64,000 bases of DNA from Tropicimonas marinistellae (lineage in GTDB: Bacteria > Pseudomonadota > Alphaproteobacteria > Rhodobacterales > Rhodobacteraceae), in the NCBI RefSeq assembly GCF_001509585.1, contig NZ_LNCI01000001.1, forward strand, positions 124,001 through 188,000. Direction: 5' to 3'. Shown piece after piece: positions 1 through 9,587 of the stretch (positions are counted from its first letter, which is position 1; every line of letters starts with the position of its first letter). A program made the position numbers and the translations under genes. The notes beneath the pieces are model-generated. The model ran no database searches. It worked only from the letters and a program-made list of their open reading frames with translations, and had not been told where the DNA came from.

Positions 1-1143
1 GGCCTGCGCGGACTTCGCCGTGCGGAGCATCCGGACGAGCCGGATACCGCAGCGGCGCCCCAGGACGTAGCCGAACCAGAGAAGCGGATCGGTGACATTC
101 TCGACCTCGATGACATTCACCTCGAGTTCGCTCCGGACCTTGTCTCAATGGTTCTCGACCCCGCGACGGGGCTGGAAACGCGAATTACCAACATTCGTAA
201 CCACGTCGCGGCAACTTACGGATTGATCCTTCCTGAAATCCGGTTGACCGATAACGCGTCGCTTGCTGCCGGCGCCTATGTTGTCAGAATTCACGGTGTA
301 GAGCAGGCGAGAGACCGGCTACGCCCTGGTGAGTTCCTGGCGTTGGTCTCTGGCGATGCGGCGGTTCTGCCGAGTGGCGACGATGTCGAAGAACCGGTCT
401 ATGGCGCACCGGCGCGGTGGATTGCTCCGTCAGATCGCGAAAAGGCGGTCATGGTCGGAACGACGATCGTTTCGCCGGCCGAGGTGCTTGCAACCCATAT
501 TCTAGAGGTAATCAAACAAAACCTGGCCCGTCTGTTGACGCTGAAGGCGCTACGGCGGTTGTTGCAGGAACTGTCAAATCTATCCGATCCTGTCCGATCC
601 GAGGCCAACCGGATACTGATTGACGAACTCGTCCCCGACCGCGTTCCACTCGATGTTCTTCTGTCCGTGCTGCGCCTGTTGTTGGAAGAACGGGTTTCAA
701 TCCGCAACATGCCACTCATCTTGGAGGCGATATCCGAAGCGCGTGGAAGTTTCTCTTCACCGGAGGCGATATGCGAACATGTGCGCCAAAGGCTGGGTTT
801 TCAGATCGTGGCTGAATTGCGTCGTGACGACGGGACATTGCCTCTGATCCAACTGGCGCCTGAGTGGGAGGAACGCTTCTCGACCTATCGCGTCGACGGG
901 CCGCCCGGCCAGGAGGCTGTCGCGCTGCCTCCGGATGAGTTTGGACGCCTGTCCGGCGGAATATCCACCAAGCTGGCAAAGGCATCGGAAACCGGGATCT
1001 ATCCTGCGTTGATCGTCTCGAGCAGGCGGCGCCGGTTTATTGCGTCGGTCCTTGCAGCGAAGCGGATCGTGGCACCTGTGCTTTCATTCGAGGAACTCGG
1101 GCCGGGCGAACGGCCATCGATTGTCGGCGTGGTGGCGCACTGA
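1..1143 (+). CDS. flhA: Flagellar export gate protein FlhA, C-terminal part (5' end outside window)
   Basis: Frame 1 is open from the first base, so the gene begins upstream; 380 residues are visible. They cover the cytoplasmic domain of FlhA, the nonameric export-gate subunit of the flagellar type III apparatus that docks chaperone-substrate complexes. The stretch IGDILDLDDIHLEFAPDLV followed by an ITNIRNHVA-type segment is characteristic of the start of this domain, and conserved blocks continue to the C-terminus. The stop (1141-1143) overlaps the fliR ATG by one base, implying translational coupling in a flhA-fliR-flhB-small gene operon. The membrane domain is not in the window. The family call is firm. 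Confidence 0.95.
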   Translation, partial: GLRGLRRAEHPDEPDTAAAPQDVAEPEKRIGDILDLDDIHLEFAPDLVSMVLDPATGLETRITNIRNHVAATYGLILPEIRLTDNASLAAGAYVVRIHGVEQARDRLRPGEFLALVSGDAAVLPSGDDVEEPVYGAPARWIAPSDREKAVMVGTTIVSPAEVLATHILEVIKQNLARLLTLKALRRLLQELSNLSDPVRSEANRILIDELVPDRVPLDVLLSVLRLLLEERVSIRNMPLILEAISEARGSFSSPEAICEHVRQRLGFQIVAELRRDDGTLPLIQLAPEWEERFSTYRVDGPPGQEAVALPPDEFGRLSGGISTKLAKASETGIYPALIVSSRRRRFIASVLAAKRIVAPVLSFEELGPGERPSIVGVVAH

Positions 1144-1913
1144 TGGAGAACGTTTTGGCCCTCGCGGACATCGGAAGTGCCTGGCTGGTCATGGCTCTCG
1201 TCGTGTTTCTCCGGATCGGCACGGCGATCCTCTTCTTGCCGGGTTTTGGCGAGCGCTCCGTGCCGCAGCGCGTTCGCTTGGCGCTCGCGGTGGCATTCAC
1301 GATCATCGTGACCCCCACCGTGGGTGTCACGGGGGGGGCCGAACTACCGTTGTCCTTGGTTCCGGTTCTTGCGGCAGAAACACTTGTTGGCGCGGTATTG
1401 GGTCTGTCGATCCGGATGATGATTTTCATATTGCAAATAGCAGGATCGATTGCCGCGCAGTCGACGTCGCTTGCGCAGATCTTTGGCGGGGCGTCGACAG
1501 AACCACTCCCGGCATTCGGGCATGTGCTGGTCGTCGCGGGCCTTGCGCTGGCCATGTTGGCCGGACTTCACATCCGTCTCACGGAGGCATTCATCGGAAG
1601 CTATCAGTGGTTTCCCGTCGGTGCCGGTTTCCGGAGCGCGGATTTGGCCGAGTTCTGGACTGCGAAGGTTTCGGGAGCTTTCTCGCTGGCCTTCACCTTT
1701 TCGGCGCCTTTCGTCGTCGCCGCGTTCATCTACAATCTCGCTCTCGGTGCGATCAATCGGGCGATGCCGCAACTTATGGTTGTTCTCGTGGGTGCGCCCG
1801 CGATCACGGCGACTGGACTCGCGATGCTCGCGATCTTGTCGCCGCTGATGCTGGAACTCTGGCGCGACGCGCTTGACGCCGTTCTGGCTGCCCCGCTGCG
1901 AGCGACGCTGTGA
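1143..1913 (+). CDS. fliR: Flagellar export apparatus protein FliR
   Basis: The product has 256 residues, the usual FliR length, and is almost entirely hydrophobic with about six membrane segments. FliR forms the export-gate core together with FliP and FliQ. Family features are an early FLRIGTAILFLPGF segment and a conserved central LAQIFGG-like block. The ATG overlaps the flhA stop by one base. The end overlaps the flhB GTG start by four bases (1910-1913), so the three genes are translationally coupled. The fliR-flhB order next to flhA is common in alphaproteobacteria. Confidence 0.95.
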   Translation: MENVLALADIGSAWLVMALVVFLRIGTAILFLPGFGERSVPQRVRLALAVAFTIIVTPTVGVTGGAELPLSLVPVLAAETLVGAVLGLSIRMMIFILQIAGSIAAQSTSLAQIFGGASTEPLPAFGHVLVVAGLALAMLAGLHIRLTEAFIGSYQWFPVGAGFRSADLAEFWTAKVSGAFSLAFTFSAPFVVAAFIYNLALGAINRAMPQLMVVLVGAPAITATGLAMLAILSPLMLELWRDALDAVLAAPLRATL

Positions 1914-2998
1914 GCACATCTGATGAATCCGAAAAGCAACACGAACCGACGCAGAAGCGGCTCGACGATGCCCGGCGGAAGGGGGAGATACCGCGATCGA
2001 ACGATCTGTCTACCGCCGTCTCCTATGCGTGTTTCCTTCTCATTGCCTGGATTGCCGGCGGCTGGTTTTGTGACCGCCTCGGGACGCTCGGTGTGACTGT
2101 GTTTCGGCACATCGCGCGGGTGGATTCCGGAACAGCGGCATTCACGACGGACCTGTCCACGCTTGGATTTCACTCGTTCTTGATGACGTCCATGATGCCG
2201 GTTTTGGCGGTGCCCGGACTCGGCGTCTTGGCGGCACTCGTGGCACGCCGCGGGTTGGTGTTCGCTCCGACCAAACTCGCTTTCCGAATGTCGCGCCTCT
2301 CGCCGATTGAGAACGCCAAAAACAAGTTCGGCAGGTCAGGGCTTTTTGAGTTCGTCAAGAGTTCCGCAAAACTCCTGTTCGTGTCTGCGGTACTCGCGGT
2401 TTTCCTGTTCCATCGTGCAGAGCAGATCGCCGGCACGATGTGGCTGGAACCAATGGGCGTGGCCGCGCAGATGGGCCGTCTGGCGCTCGATTTCCTCGGT
2501 ATCCTTGTTGCGCTGCTTGTCGTGATTGGCGGGCTGGATCTCTCATGGCAGGTGGTCGAGCACCGGCGGCGCAACCGCATGTCGCGCAAGGAATTGCAGG
2601 ACGAGACAAAAGACAGCGAGGGCGACCCACACATCAAGCAACAGCGGCGTCAACGCGGACACGAAATCGCCATGGGGTCGATGCTACGCGACGTGCCGCA
2701 AAGCGCCGTGGTGATCGTGAACCCCGAACATTATGCCGTCGCATTGAAATGGGATGCAACATTCCCCGGTCCGCCGGTTTGTGTCGCCAAAGGGGTGGAT
2801 CATGTGGCGGCCAAGATCCGGGAAGCCGCCAACGAAGCCGGGGTTCCGATACATCGCGACCCGCCGACCGCTCGCGCACTTCACGCGACTGTCGAGGTCG
2901 GTGAGGAAATCCCTCCCGAACAATACCGCCCGGTGGCTGCCGCCATCAGGTTCGCGGACAAGATGAAACGCCTTGCGCGTTCGAAGGTTTCGGAATGA
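1910..2998 (+). CDS. flhB: Flagellar export switch protein FlhB
   Basis: This 362-residue FlhB starts at a GTG overlapping the fliR stop. The N-terminus has the family's charged segment (KRLDDARRKGEIPRS), followed by four membrane segments and a basic cytoplasmic domain. The autocleavage site is NPEH at residues 271-274, a natural variant of NPTH; cleavage would fall between N271 and P272. The site is followed by YAVAL, as usual. FlhB switches export from rod/hook to filament substrates. The stop overlaps the next gene's ATG by four bases, keeping the downstream coiled-coil gene in the same operon. Confidence 0.96.
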   Translation: MSTSDESEKQHEPTQKRLDDARRKGEIPRSNDLSTAVSYACFLLIAWIAGGWFCDRLGTLGVTVFRHIARVDSGTAAFTTDLSTLGFHSFLMTSMMPVLAVPGLGVLAALVARRGLVFAPTKLAFRMSRLSPIENAKNKFGRSGLFEFVKSSAKLLFVSAVLAVFLFHRAEQIAGTMWLEPMGVAAQMGRLALDFLGILVALLVVIGGLDLSWQVVEHRRRNRMSRKELQDETKDSEGDPHIKQQRRQRGHEIAMGSMLRDVPQSAVVIVNPEHYAVALKWDATFPGPPVCVAKGVDHVAAKIREAANEAGVPIHRDPPTARALHATVEVGEEIPPEQYRPVAAAIRFADKMKRLARSKVSE

Positions 2999-3393
2999 CG
3001 AGGACAGACCCGAGCAAGAGAATTGGGCTGAAGCGGTTATGCGCAGTGACCGAGGTTGCGTGGGCAGCCGCGAGGCAAGGTATGAAGGATCGTGTAGCTG
3101 CGGAGCGAGCTGCCATTGGAAAACTCAGCGATCTTGCTGAAGAACGGCAAAAAGCGCTCGACAGGCTTCTTCTCGCAGCCGACCGGCCCGACCCAAGCCT
3201 CTTGTCGGCGGCGTCGGGCTGGTTGATCTGGGCGGATCAGGAACATCAGCGGCTTAACTTGGAACTTGCACAGCGCCGGGCCGAACTCGCGGCGGAGCAA
3301 TCCAAGGCGCGTAAGGCTTTCGGAAAGATGCAGGCCGCGGAAAAACTCCTGGAGTCGGAACTCGCACGTTTGCGCAAGTTTCCCTTAGCATAG
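2995..3393 (+). CDS. Small coiled-coil protein following flhB, possible FliJ-like export chaperone
   Basis: The 132-residue product is charged and predominantly helical, with heptad-like stretches around residues 35-60 and 80-125 rich in Ala, Glu, Lys and Arg. It has no signal peptide or membrane segment. The ATG overlaps the flhB stop (ATGA), so it is very probably co-translated with the export gate genes. Length, helicity and position resemble FliJ/YscO-type proteins, the stalk-like coiled coils that link the ATPase FliI to FlhA, but these diverge too fast to assign by eye. The coding assignment is good; the FliJ role is inference from context. Confidence 0.8.
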   Translation: MTRTDPSKRIGLKRLCAVTEVAWAAARQGMKDRVAAERAAIGKLSDLAEERQKALDRLLLAADRPDPSLLSAASGWLIWADQEHQRLNLELAQRRAELAAEQSKARKAFGKMQAAEKLLESELARLRKFPLA

Positions 3394-3413
3394 GCCTGAG
3401 CGATTTATTCGGT

Positions 3414-4334
3414 TCAGGCTTGGTTCGCCGCAAGGAAGGCTTCAACGTCTTTGCGGTACGGCATTGGTTCGACGGCGCCGTATCCCTGGGTCGCCAGAGC
3501 GGCTGCAGCATTTGCGTAATGCGCCGCAGCGAACGGATCGTCTCCCGCCGCAATCCGCGCAAGAAACGCGCCATCAAACGTGTCGCCGGCGCCGGTGGCG
3601 TCGACGGCGTCCGCCTTGCGCCCGGCTATGAGTTCACGCGTGTCCGGCGTCGCCACGAGCGCCCCTTTTGCCCCGAGCGTCAGGGCCACGACTTTGGCTC
3701 CAAGTCCCAGATACACGTCAACGATCGCGTCTGGATCCTTCAATCCCGTCAGGTGCAGGGCGTCATCAAGCCCCGGAAGCGCAATGTCGCATTGCGATAT
3801 ACCTTCGTGAATGACTGCCCTTGCCCGGGTAAGTGGCCACAGTTTCAACCGCAGGTTCGTGTCGTAGGACACCGTGCCTCCGGCGGCCTTGACCGTCTCG
3901 ATTGCCGCGAACACCGCGTCGGCAGCAGTGGCGGAGATCGCCTGGCTGATTCCGGAAACATGCAAGATACGGGTTGATTCAAGTGCTTCCTTGGGTAAGT
4001 CCGCAGGACTCATCGTGCTGGCTGCGGAACCCGCACGGAAGTAGCTGAACTCGTGCCCGTTCGGTCCGTGTGTCACGAAGTAGACGGCGGTTGGCGCAGT
4101 AGAAACCCGCTTTACCGAAGAAGCATCCACCCCCTCGCGGTTCCACATCTCGACAAAGCTGTTCCCAAATGTGTCCTCCCCGAGCAGGGTGAAATACCCG
4201 ACCTTCGCGCCCTGGCGTGCTGCGGCGCAGGCTGCGTTCGACGTATCGCCGCCGTGGCCGGGTTTGTAGTTTCCGTCTGGTTGCTGGTTAAACTCCAGCA
4301 TCGGCTCACCAAGGCATAGGATATCGGTTGTCAT
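3414..4334 (-). CDS. kdgK: 2-keto-3-deoxygluconate kinase (PfkB family)
   Basis: This 306-residue ribokinase/PfkB-family sugar kinase probably phosphorylates 2-keto-3-deoxy-D-gluconate to KDPG, feeding the Entner-Doudoroff aldolase step. The N-terminus (ILCLGEPMLEF) and a GGDTSNAACAAARQG block match the substrate and dimer region. The C-terminal motif DATGAGDTFDGAF carries the catalytic Asp near residue 251. The reading frame stays open about 100 codons further upstream, but that part has no family similarity, so the start at 4334 (MTTDIL) is preferred. It is divergent from the ABC exporter gene at 4545. Substrate specificity within PfkB is less certain than the family. Confidence 0.85.
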   Translation of the reverse strand: MTTDILCLGEPMLEFNQQPDGNYKPGHGGDTSNAACAAARQGAKVGYFTLLGEDTFGNSFVEMWNREGVDASSVKRVSTAPTAVYFVTHGPNGHEFSYFRAGSAASTMSPADLPKEALESTRILHVSGISQAISATAADAVFAAIETVKAAGGTVSYDTNLRLKLWPLTRARAVIHEGISQCDIALPGLDDALHLTGLKDPDAIVDVYLGLGAKVVALTLGAKGALVATPDTRELIAGRKADAVDATGAGDTFDGAFLARIAAGDDPFAAAHYANAAAALATQGYGAVEPMPYRKDVEAFLAANQA

Positions 4335-4544
4335 ATCGGGTCTCTCGCGTCTGCGCGCGGCGTTGACGTTGGGCGCGCGGTTCGGCGCGGACCATAGTGG
4401 ATTGTCAACTGATATTCTAGATGGACATATTGCGGCAGGCTGCGCAACGCCTTGCCGTCGAAGCGTCCGCTCCCCCGACCCGACCCGGTTGCCGCGCAGG
4501 AAAAGGGTCGCTATTGCACGATGTACCACTAGGAGGGGGCAGGA

Positions 4545-6338
4545 ATGGCGCAACCCGGAAAGGACGCTCAGCAGGAGCGTGCATCGTCGAAACGCGTGGG
4601 CGCCCTGCGCGCGCTGTTCCCATTTCTGACACCCTATCGACAATACGTGGTACTCGCAGGTATCGCGCTTACCATCACCGCGAGCGTGTCACTGCTTCTG
4701 CCGATTGCTGCGCGCCGCGTCGTTGACGGATTCGGCGACGGAGCGGTCCACCTTCTCGACCGCTATTTCATGGCTGCAATCGGTATCGCTGCGATCTTCG
4801 CGCTGGGAACGGGATTGCGCTACTACGTCGTCACGCGTTTGGGCGAGCGTGTCGTGGCAGACATCCGCGCGGCCGTGTTCGGCCGGATGATCGGTATGAG
4901 CCCGGCATACTACGAGAAGCTCCTGACGGGCGAGGTCATAAGCCGGATCACCACGGACACGACGCTGATCCTGTCGGTCATCGGATCCTCCGTCAGTTGG
5001 TTTCTGCGTAACACGCTGATGTTTCTCGGCGGATTGGCAATGATGTTCGTCACCTCGGGGAAACTCACGTTGATGGTCCTGGCCATCGTGCCAATCGTTA
5101 TCCTGCCAATTCTCGCGCTCGGCCGGCGGTTGCGGAGCCTCAGCAGGGAGAACCAGGATTGGATTGCGCGCAGTTCGGGCAACGCGTCGGAAGCCCTCCA
5201 GGCGGCGCAGACCGTCCAGGCTTTTTCGCATGAGGCGGCAAGCCGCGAACAGTTCACCGAAGTCACCGAAGCGAGCTACAGGTCCGCGAAGGCCCGGATA
5301 TCCGTGCGTGCCCTGTTGACCATCGTCATAATCTTCGTCGTGTTCTCTGGCATACTTGGCGTACTCTGGATCGGAGCGCGCGACGTACGTGCCGATGTGA
5401 TGACGGCCGGCGAGCTTGTGCAGTTCCTGATCTACGCCGGAATCATGGCCGGATCTGTAGCGGCGCTCTCGGAGATCTGGGGCGAGTTGCAGCGCGCCGC
5501 GGGGGCGACCGAACGGCTGGTGGAGCTCTTAGCGGCCGAAGACAACGTGAAGGATCCGGAGCATCCGCGACCCGTTCCGACCCCTGTGACAGGTGAGATC
5601 GTGTTTGATGATGTGATCTTTCACTATCCGTCCCGACCGGCAGACGCGGCGCTACACGGCGCAACCTTCACCGTCTCGCCGGGCGAACAAGTGGCGCTGG
5701 TTGGTCCCTCTGGCGCCGGTAAGTCGACCGTATTGCAGCTGTTGCTTCGGTTTTACGATCCCTCGTCGGGCGAGATCCGTCTTGACGGGGTCCCGCTCTC
5801 GGAGATGGAGCGCTCGGAGTTCCGCCAGGCATTTGCATTGGTCCCCCAGGACTCGGTGGTTTTTGCCGACACGGCGCGCGAGAATATCCGGTTCGGCCGG
5901 CCCGATGCGACCGACGCGGAAGTCGAGGCGGCAGCTCGTGCGGCGGCAGCGCACGACTTCATTTCGGCCTTGCCAGACGGCTACGACAGCTATGTTGGAG
6001 AGCGGGGCGTCATGCTGTCGGGCGGGCAACGGCAGAGGATCGCGATTGCGAGGGCAATACTGCGTGACGCACCGGTTCTACTCCTTGACGAAGCGACATC
6101 CGCCCTGGACTCCGAAAGCGAACAGGCTGTCCAACGCGCGGTCGCTGAAATGAGCCGAGGACGGACGACGCTGATCGTCGCGCACCGCCTGGCAACTGTA
6201 AAACAGGCGGACCGCATCCTCGTGTTCGAAGGTGGGCGTATCGTGGCAGACGGTACGCACGATACACTCGTGGCAGAAGGTGGCCTTTACGCGAGGCTCG
6301 CACGATTGCAGTTTACCGACGGCCTCGCAGCCGAGTGA
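4545..6338 (+). CDS. ABC exporter, fused membrane and ATPase domains (MsbA/LmrA type)
   Basis: The product has 597 residues. An N-terminal six-helix exporter domain (about residues 25-310) is followed by an ATPase domain. The Walker A motif GPSGAGKST starts at residue 387, the signature LSGGQRQRIAIARA at about 491, and Walker B is VLLLDEATSALD with a following H-loop (AHRLATV). This is a half-transporter that should act as a homodimer; lipids or hydrophobic compounds are the usual substrates, but the substrate cannot be read from sequence. A strong ribosome binding site (aggaggggg) lies just before the ATG. No partner gene is nearby, and it lies within a non-flagellar block inside the flagellar region. 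Confidence 0.93.
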   Translation: MAQPGKDAQQERASSKRVGALRALFPFLTPYRQYVVLAGIALTITASVSLLLPIAARRVVDGFGDGAVHLLDRYFMAAIGIAAIFALGTGLRYYVVTRLGERVVADIRAAVFGRMIGMSPAYYEKLLTGEVISRITTDTTLILSVIGSSVSWFLRNTLMFLGGLAMMFVTSGKLTLMVLAIVPIVILPILALGRRLRSLSRENQDWIARSSGNASEALQAAQTVQAFSHEAASREQFTEVTEASYRSAKARISVRALLTIVIIFVVFSGILGVLWIGARDVRADVMTAGELVQFLIYAGIMAGSVAALSEIWGELQRAAGATERLVELLAAEDNVKDPEHPRPVPTPVTGEIVFDDVIFHYPSRPADAALHGATFTVSPGEQVALVGPSGAGKSTVLQLLLRFYDPSSGEIRLDGVPLSEMERSEFRQAFALVPQDSVVFADTARENIRFGRPDATDAEVEAAARAAAAHDFISALPDGYDSYVGERGVMLSGGQRQRIAIARAILRDAPVLLLDEATSALDSESEQAVQRAVAEMSRGRTTLIVAHRLATVKQADRILVFEGGRIVADGTHDTLVAEGGLYARLARLQFTDGLAAE

Positions 6339-6528
6339 TCGGCGGCGGCGGGACCCGGCCCGTTTTCCGGCGAGTATGACCGGCGAATTGGCACTTCGGC
6401 ACCGTTTGCAGGTGGTTTGACGCGGCGGCTCGGAACTCGTTTCGCAGCGTCAGACTTGCGCCGGCGGGGGCCTTGGCGTTGTGTGCTGCGGGCGTGGAGG
6501 ATAGGGCGCGACTAGGGGAGGACGACAC

Positions 6529-8415
6529 ATGGGCTTTGCGACCATTGCCGATCGCAACGCAATCGAAAACGAAATGCCGTGGGAGGCGCGCGACGTTCCG
6601 ACCACGATGTTCGAGTTCCTGAGCAATGCCCGCGAAAAACACGGTACCCGACCAGCCGTTTCGTTCCAGCTCTTGTCCGACCGCCGCGCACCTGCGGAGA
6701 CCTTCACGTGGGCGGAAATCGTTGGAAAGGTAACCCAGGCGGCAAACTTGTTCCGCTCGCTCGGAATCGGCGAGGGCGACGTGGTGGCCTTCTTGCTCCC
6801 AAATTGCAGCGAGACCGTGATTACCCTTCTCGGTGGAATGGTCGCCGGTATTGTAAACCCGATCAATCCGCTTCTCGAACCGGACCAGATATCCGCCATC
6901 CTTCGTGAGACGAATGCCAAGGTGCTGGTCACGCTTAAGGCATTCCCGAAATCGGATGTGGCCCAGAAAGCTGCCGAAGCGGTCGATCACGCCCCAAATG
7001 TCAGGCATGTACTAGAAGTGGATCTTCTGCGGTATTTGACCGGACCCAAGAAGTGGATCGTTCCGTTCCTTCGGCCAAAGACGCAGGTCGAGCATACAGC
7101 GAAGGTTCGCGATTTCGCGGCGCTGCTTGAGCAACAGCCGGGCGACCGGCTGACATTTTCCGACAGCAAAGCCGACAGGGTAGCGGCCTATTTCCATACG
7201 GGTGGTACGACCGGTACGCCAAAGGTCGCGCAGCATCTCTACTCGGGGATGATCTACAACGGCTGGCTCGGCGACAGGATGCTGTTCGACGATAGCGACA
7301 ACGTCCTCTGTCCGCTTCCGTTGTTCCACGTGTTCGCGGTTCATCCGGTTCTCATGTCGATGATCGCGTCAGGCGCGCACGTGATTTTCCCGACGCCGCA
7401 GGGGTATCGCGGAGATGGCGTCTTTGACAATTTCTGGAAACTCGTGGAGCGATGGAAGGTCACATTTGTCATTGGTGTGCCGACGGCTTTCGCCGCGCTC
7501 ATGCAGCGCCCGGTCGATGCGGATATTTCATCACTGGACAAGGCATTCTCAGGATCCGCGCCGCTTCCAGTCGAGCTCTACAACAGGTTCGAGGCAACCA
7601 CGGGTGTAGAGGTCATTGAAGGCTACGGATTGACCGAGGCAACCTGTCTCGTCGCGATCAACCCAGTGGAAGGAAACAAGAAGATCGGATCCGTCGGAAT
7701 TCCGTTTCCGCACACGGAGGTCAAGATCCTCCGCCACACCGCCGATGGACCGATTGAGTGCGAAACTGACGAGGTGGGAGAGATCTGTATCGACAATCCG
7801 GGTGTTTATGCAGGGTCGACATATACCGAGGCCGACAAGAACCACGAATTGTTCCACCACGACGTCTACCTGCGCACGGGCGATCTGGGACGCATCGATC
7901 GTGACGGGTATCTCTGGATAACCGGTCGGGCAAAGGACCTGATCATTCGAGGTGGTCACAATATCGACCCCGCGATCATTGAAGAGGCGCTGGCAGGGCA
8001 TCCGGCTGTGGCATTCGCGGGTGCGATCGGCCAGCCGGATTCCTTCGCCGGCGAACTGCCCTGCGCCTACATCGAGCTTGTCGATGGCGGCAAGGCAAGT
8101 GTTTCCGATTTGATGGATTTCATCAGGCCGCGGATTACGGAGCGGGCCGCAGTTCCAAAGTACCTGGAGGTTCTGCCGGAACTACCCAAGACTGCGGTCG
8201 GAAAGGTCTTCAAACCGGAATTGCGAAAGATGGCAATCGCGCGGGTGTTCAACGCGGCCTTGAAAGCAGAGGGCGTCGCGGCCGAGGTTTCCGAGGTCGT
8301 GGAAGACAAGAAGCGCGGCCTTGTCGCAAAACTGGAGCGTCGCGGAGATGTCGACGAAGCGGCGTTGGGGCACCTCTTGGGCAACTTCACCACGCCATGG
8401 GATTGGGCCTCGTAG
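6529..8415 (+). CDS. Acyl-CoA synthetase (AMP-forming, ANL superfamily)
   Basis: This 628-residue adenylating enzyme has the phosphate loop HTGGTTGTPK around residues 223-232, GYGLTE from residue 365, the LRTGDLGRIDRDGYLWITGR hinge region and the C-terminal catalytic lysine near residue 559 (AVGKVFKPEL). It should activate a carboxylic acid to its CoA thioester through an acyl-adenylate. An extra acidic, Lys-rich tail of about 50 residues follows the catalytic domain. The ribosome binding site aggggagg lies 9-16 bases upstream. It converges with flgI. Chain-length preference cannot be deduced. Confidence 0.92.
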   Translation: MGFATIADRNAIENEMPWEARDVPTTMFEFLSNAREKHGTRPAVSFQLLSDRRAPAETFTWAEIVGKVTQAANLFRSLGIGEGDVVAFLLPNCSETVITLLGGMVAGIVNPINPLLEPDQISAILRETNAKVLVTLKAFPKSDVAQKAAEAVDHAPNVRHVLEVDLLRYLTGPKKWIVPFLRPKTQVEHTAKVRDFAALLEQQPGDRLTFSDSKADRVAAYFHTGGTTGTPKVAQHLYSGMIYNGWLGDRMLFDDSDNVLCPLPLFHVFAVHPVLMSMIASGAHVIFPTPQGYRGDGVFDNFWKLVERWKVTFVIGVPTAFAALMQRPVDADISSLDKAFSGSAPLPVELYNRFEATTGVEVIEGYGLTEATCLVAINPVEGNKKIGSVGIPFPHTEVKILRHTADGPIECETDEVGEICIDNPGVYAGSTYTEADKNHELFHHDVYLRTGDLGRIDRDGYLWITGRAKDLIIRGGHNIDPAIIEEALAGHPAVAFAGAIGQPDSFAGELPCAYIELVDGGKASVSDLMDFIRPRITERAAVPKYLEVLPELPKTAVGKVFKPELRKMAIARVFNAALKAEGVAAEVSEVVEDKKRGLVAKLERRGDVDEAALGHLLGNFTTPWDWAS

Positions 8416-8480
8416 GTCTCTACCGTATGGTGCGCCGGTCTCGGCCCAAACGAGTTGAACTCGTGATGAATTCCGGTCGG

Positions 8481-9587
8481 TCAGTGCACGATGAACTCCG
8501 CATGCAGAGCGCCGGCCGCCTTGATGCTCTTGAGGATATCGATCAGGTCCCGTGGAGCGACGCCGAGCGCATTCAGGCCGGCGACCACTTCGGCCAGGGA
8601 TGTTCCACCAGATACCTCAGCCAGGCCGATCCCCGGTTCTTCGACGATTTCCGCATTCGTGCGGGGCAGGACGACCGTCTCGCCTGGCGCGAATGGGTTT
8701 GGCTGGACCGCGACGGGAGTTTCTTCGATCCGAAGTGTGAGGTTTCCCTGAGATACGGCGACGCGTGAAATCCGCACCTCGTCTCCCATGACGATGGTTC
8801 CGGATCGCTGGTCGACAATCACCCGTGCGCGGCGCTCCGGTTCCACCGTCAGGTTTTCGACGCGGCTGATGGTGCGCGCGGGTGAGCCGGTACGCGAAGC
8901 CGCAATGTCAAGTTCGACCGTGCCGGCATCGAGCATGCGGGATACGGCGCGCCCGAAGCTGCTGTTGATCACCGCCTCGATCCGTCCGGCTGTTGTGAAA
9001 TCGGGGTCGCGGAGCGCCAGCCGGATGGTCGTGAGCTGCGTGAAATCAAAGTCGATCTCCCTTTCGACTCGTGCACCGGACGGGATTACCCCCGCCGTTG
9101 GAACGCCGGCAACCACGTTGGCTCCCTCACCTTCGGCCTGAGCCCCACCGGCAATGATCGTGCCCTGACCCACGGCGTAGATCTGGCCATCGGCGGCGGT
9201 TAGGGGCGTCATTATGAGCGTGCCGCCCATCAGGCTCTTCGCGTCGCCAATTGCCGAAACAGAGACATCGATCCTGCTGCCGGAGCGTGAAAACGGTGGG
9301 AGTGTTGCCGTCACGAATACGGCCGCGACGTTTTTCGGACGGAATTGCTCACCGGATACATTGACGCCCAGTCGCTCGAGCATGTTGGCCATGATTTCTT
9401 CGGTGAACGGCGAATTCCGCAATCCATCGCCCGTCCCGTGCAAGCCAACAACGAGACCGTAGCCAACCAGATCGTTGCCGCGCACGCCGTCAAATTCCAC
9501 AAGGTCCTTGATGCGTACCGGACTGGCCGCAGCCACGTGGCAGCAGGCAATAAACGACAATAGGAGCGTCGCGATAAATCTGCGCAT
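8481..9587 (-). CDS. flgI: Flagellar P-ring protein FlgI
   Basis: The product has 368 residues, the normal FlgI size, with an N-terminal signal peptide (hydrophobic residues 4-20, cleavage near AAA-SP). The mature start SPVRIKDLVEFDGVRGNDLV and the following GYGLVVGLHGTGDG block are hallmark FlgI sequence. The protein assembles into the periplasmic P ring around the rod. Its ATG overlaps the flgL stop by one base, and it is the last gene of the motB-flgE-flgK-flgL-flgI run. The usual chaperone gene flgA is not in the window. Confidence 0.97.
   Translation of the reverse strand: MRRFIATLLLSFIACCHVAAASPVRIKDLVEFDGVRGNDLVGYGLVVGLHGTGDGLRNSPFTEEIMANMLERLGVNVSGEQFRPKNVAAVFVTATLPPFSRSGSRIDVSVSAIGDAKSLMGGTLIMTPLTAADGQIYAVGQGTIIAGGAQAEGEGANVVAGVPTAGVIPSGARVEREIDFDFTQLTTIRLALRDPDFTTAGRIEAVINSSFGRAVSRMLDAGTVELDIAASRTGSPARTISRVENLTVEPERRARVIVDQRSGTIVMGDEVRISRVAVSQGNLTLRIEETPVAVQPNPFAPGETVVLPRTNAEIVEEPGIGLAEVSGGTSLAEVVAGLNALGVAPRDLIDILKSIKAAGALHAEFIVH

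Noticed and set aside
2720-2731. NPEH instead of NPTH at the FlhB cleavage site
   Set aside because: A known natural variant in alphaproteobacteria, so not novel.
4335-4643. N-terminal extension of the KDG kinase frame
   Set aside because: No PfkB similarity, and it would overlap the ABC exporter start and its ribosome binding site.
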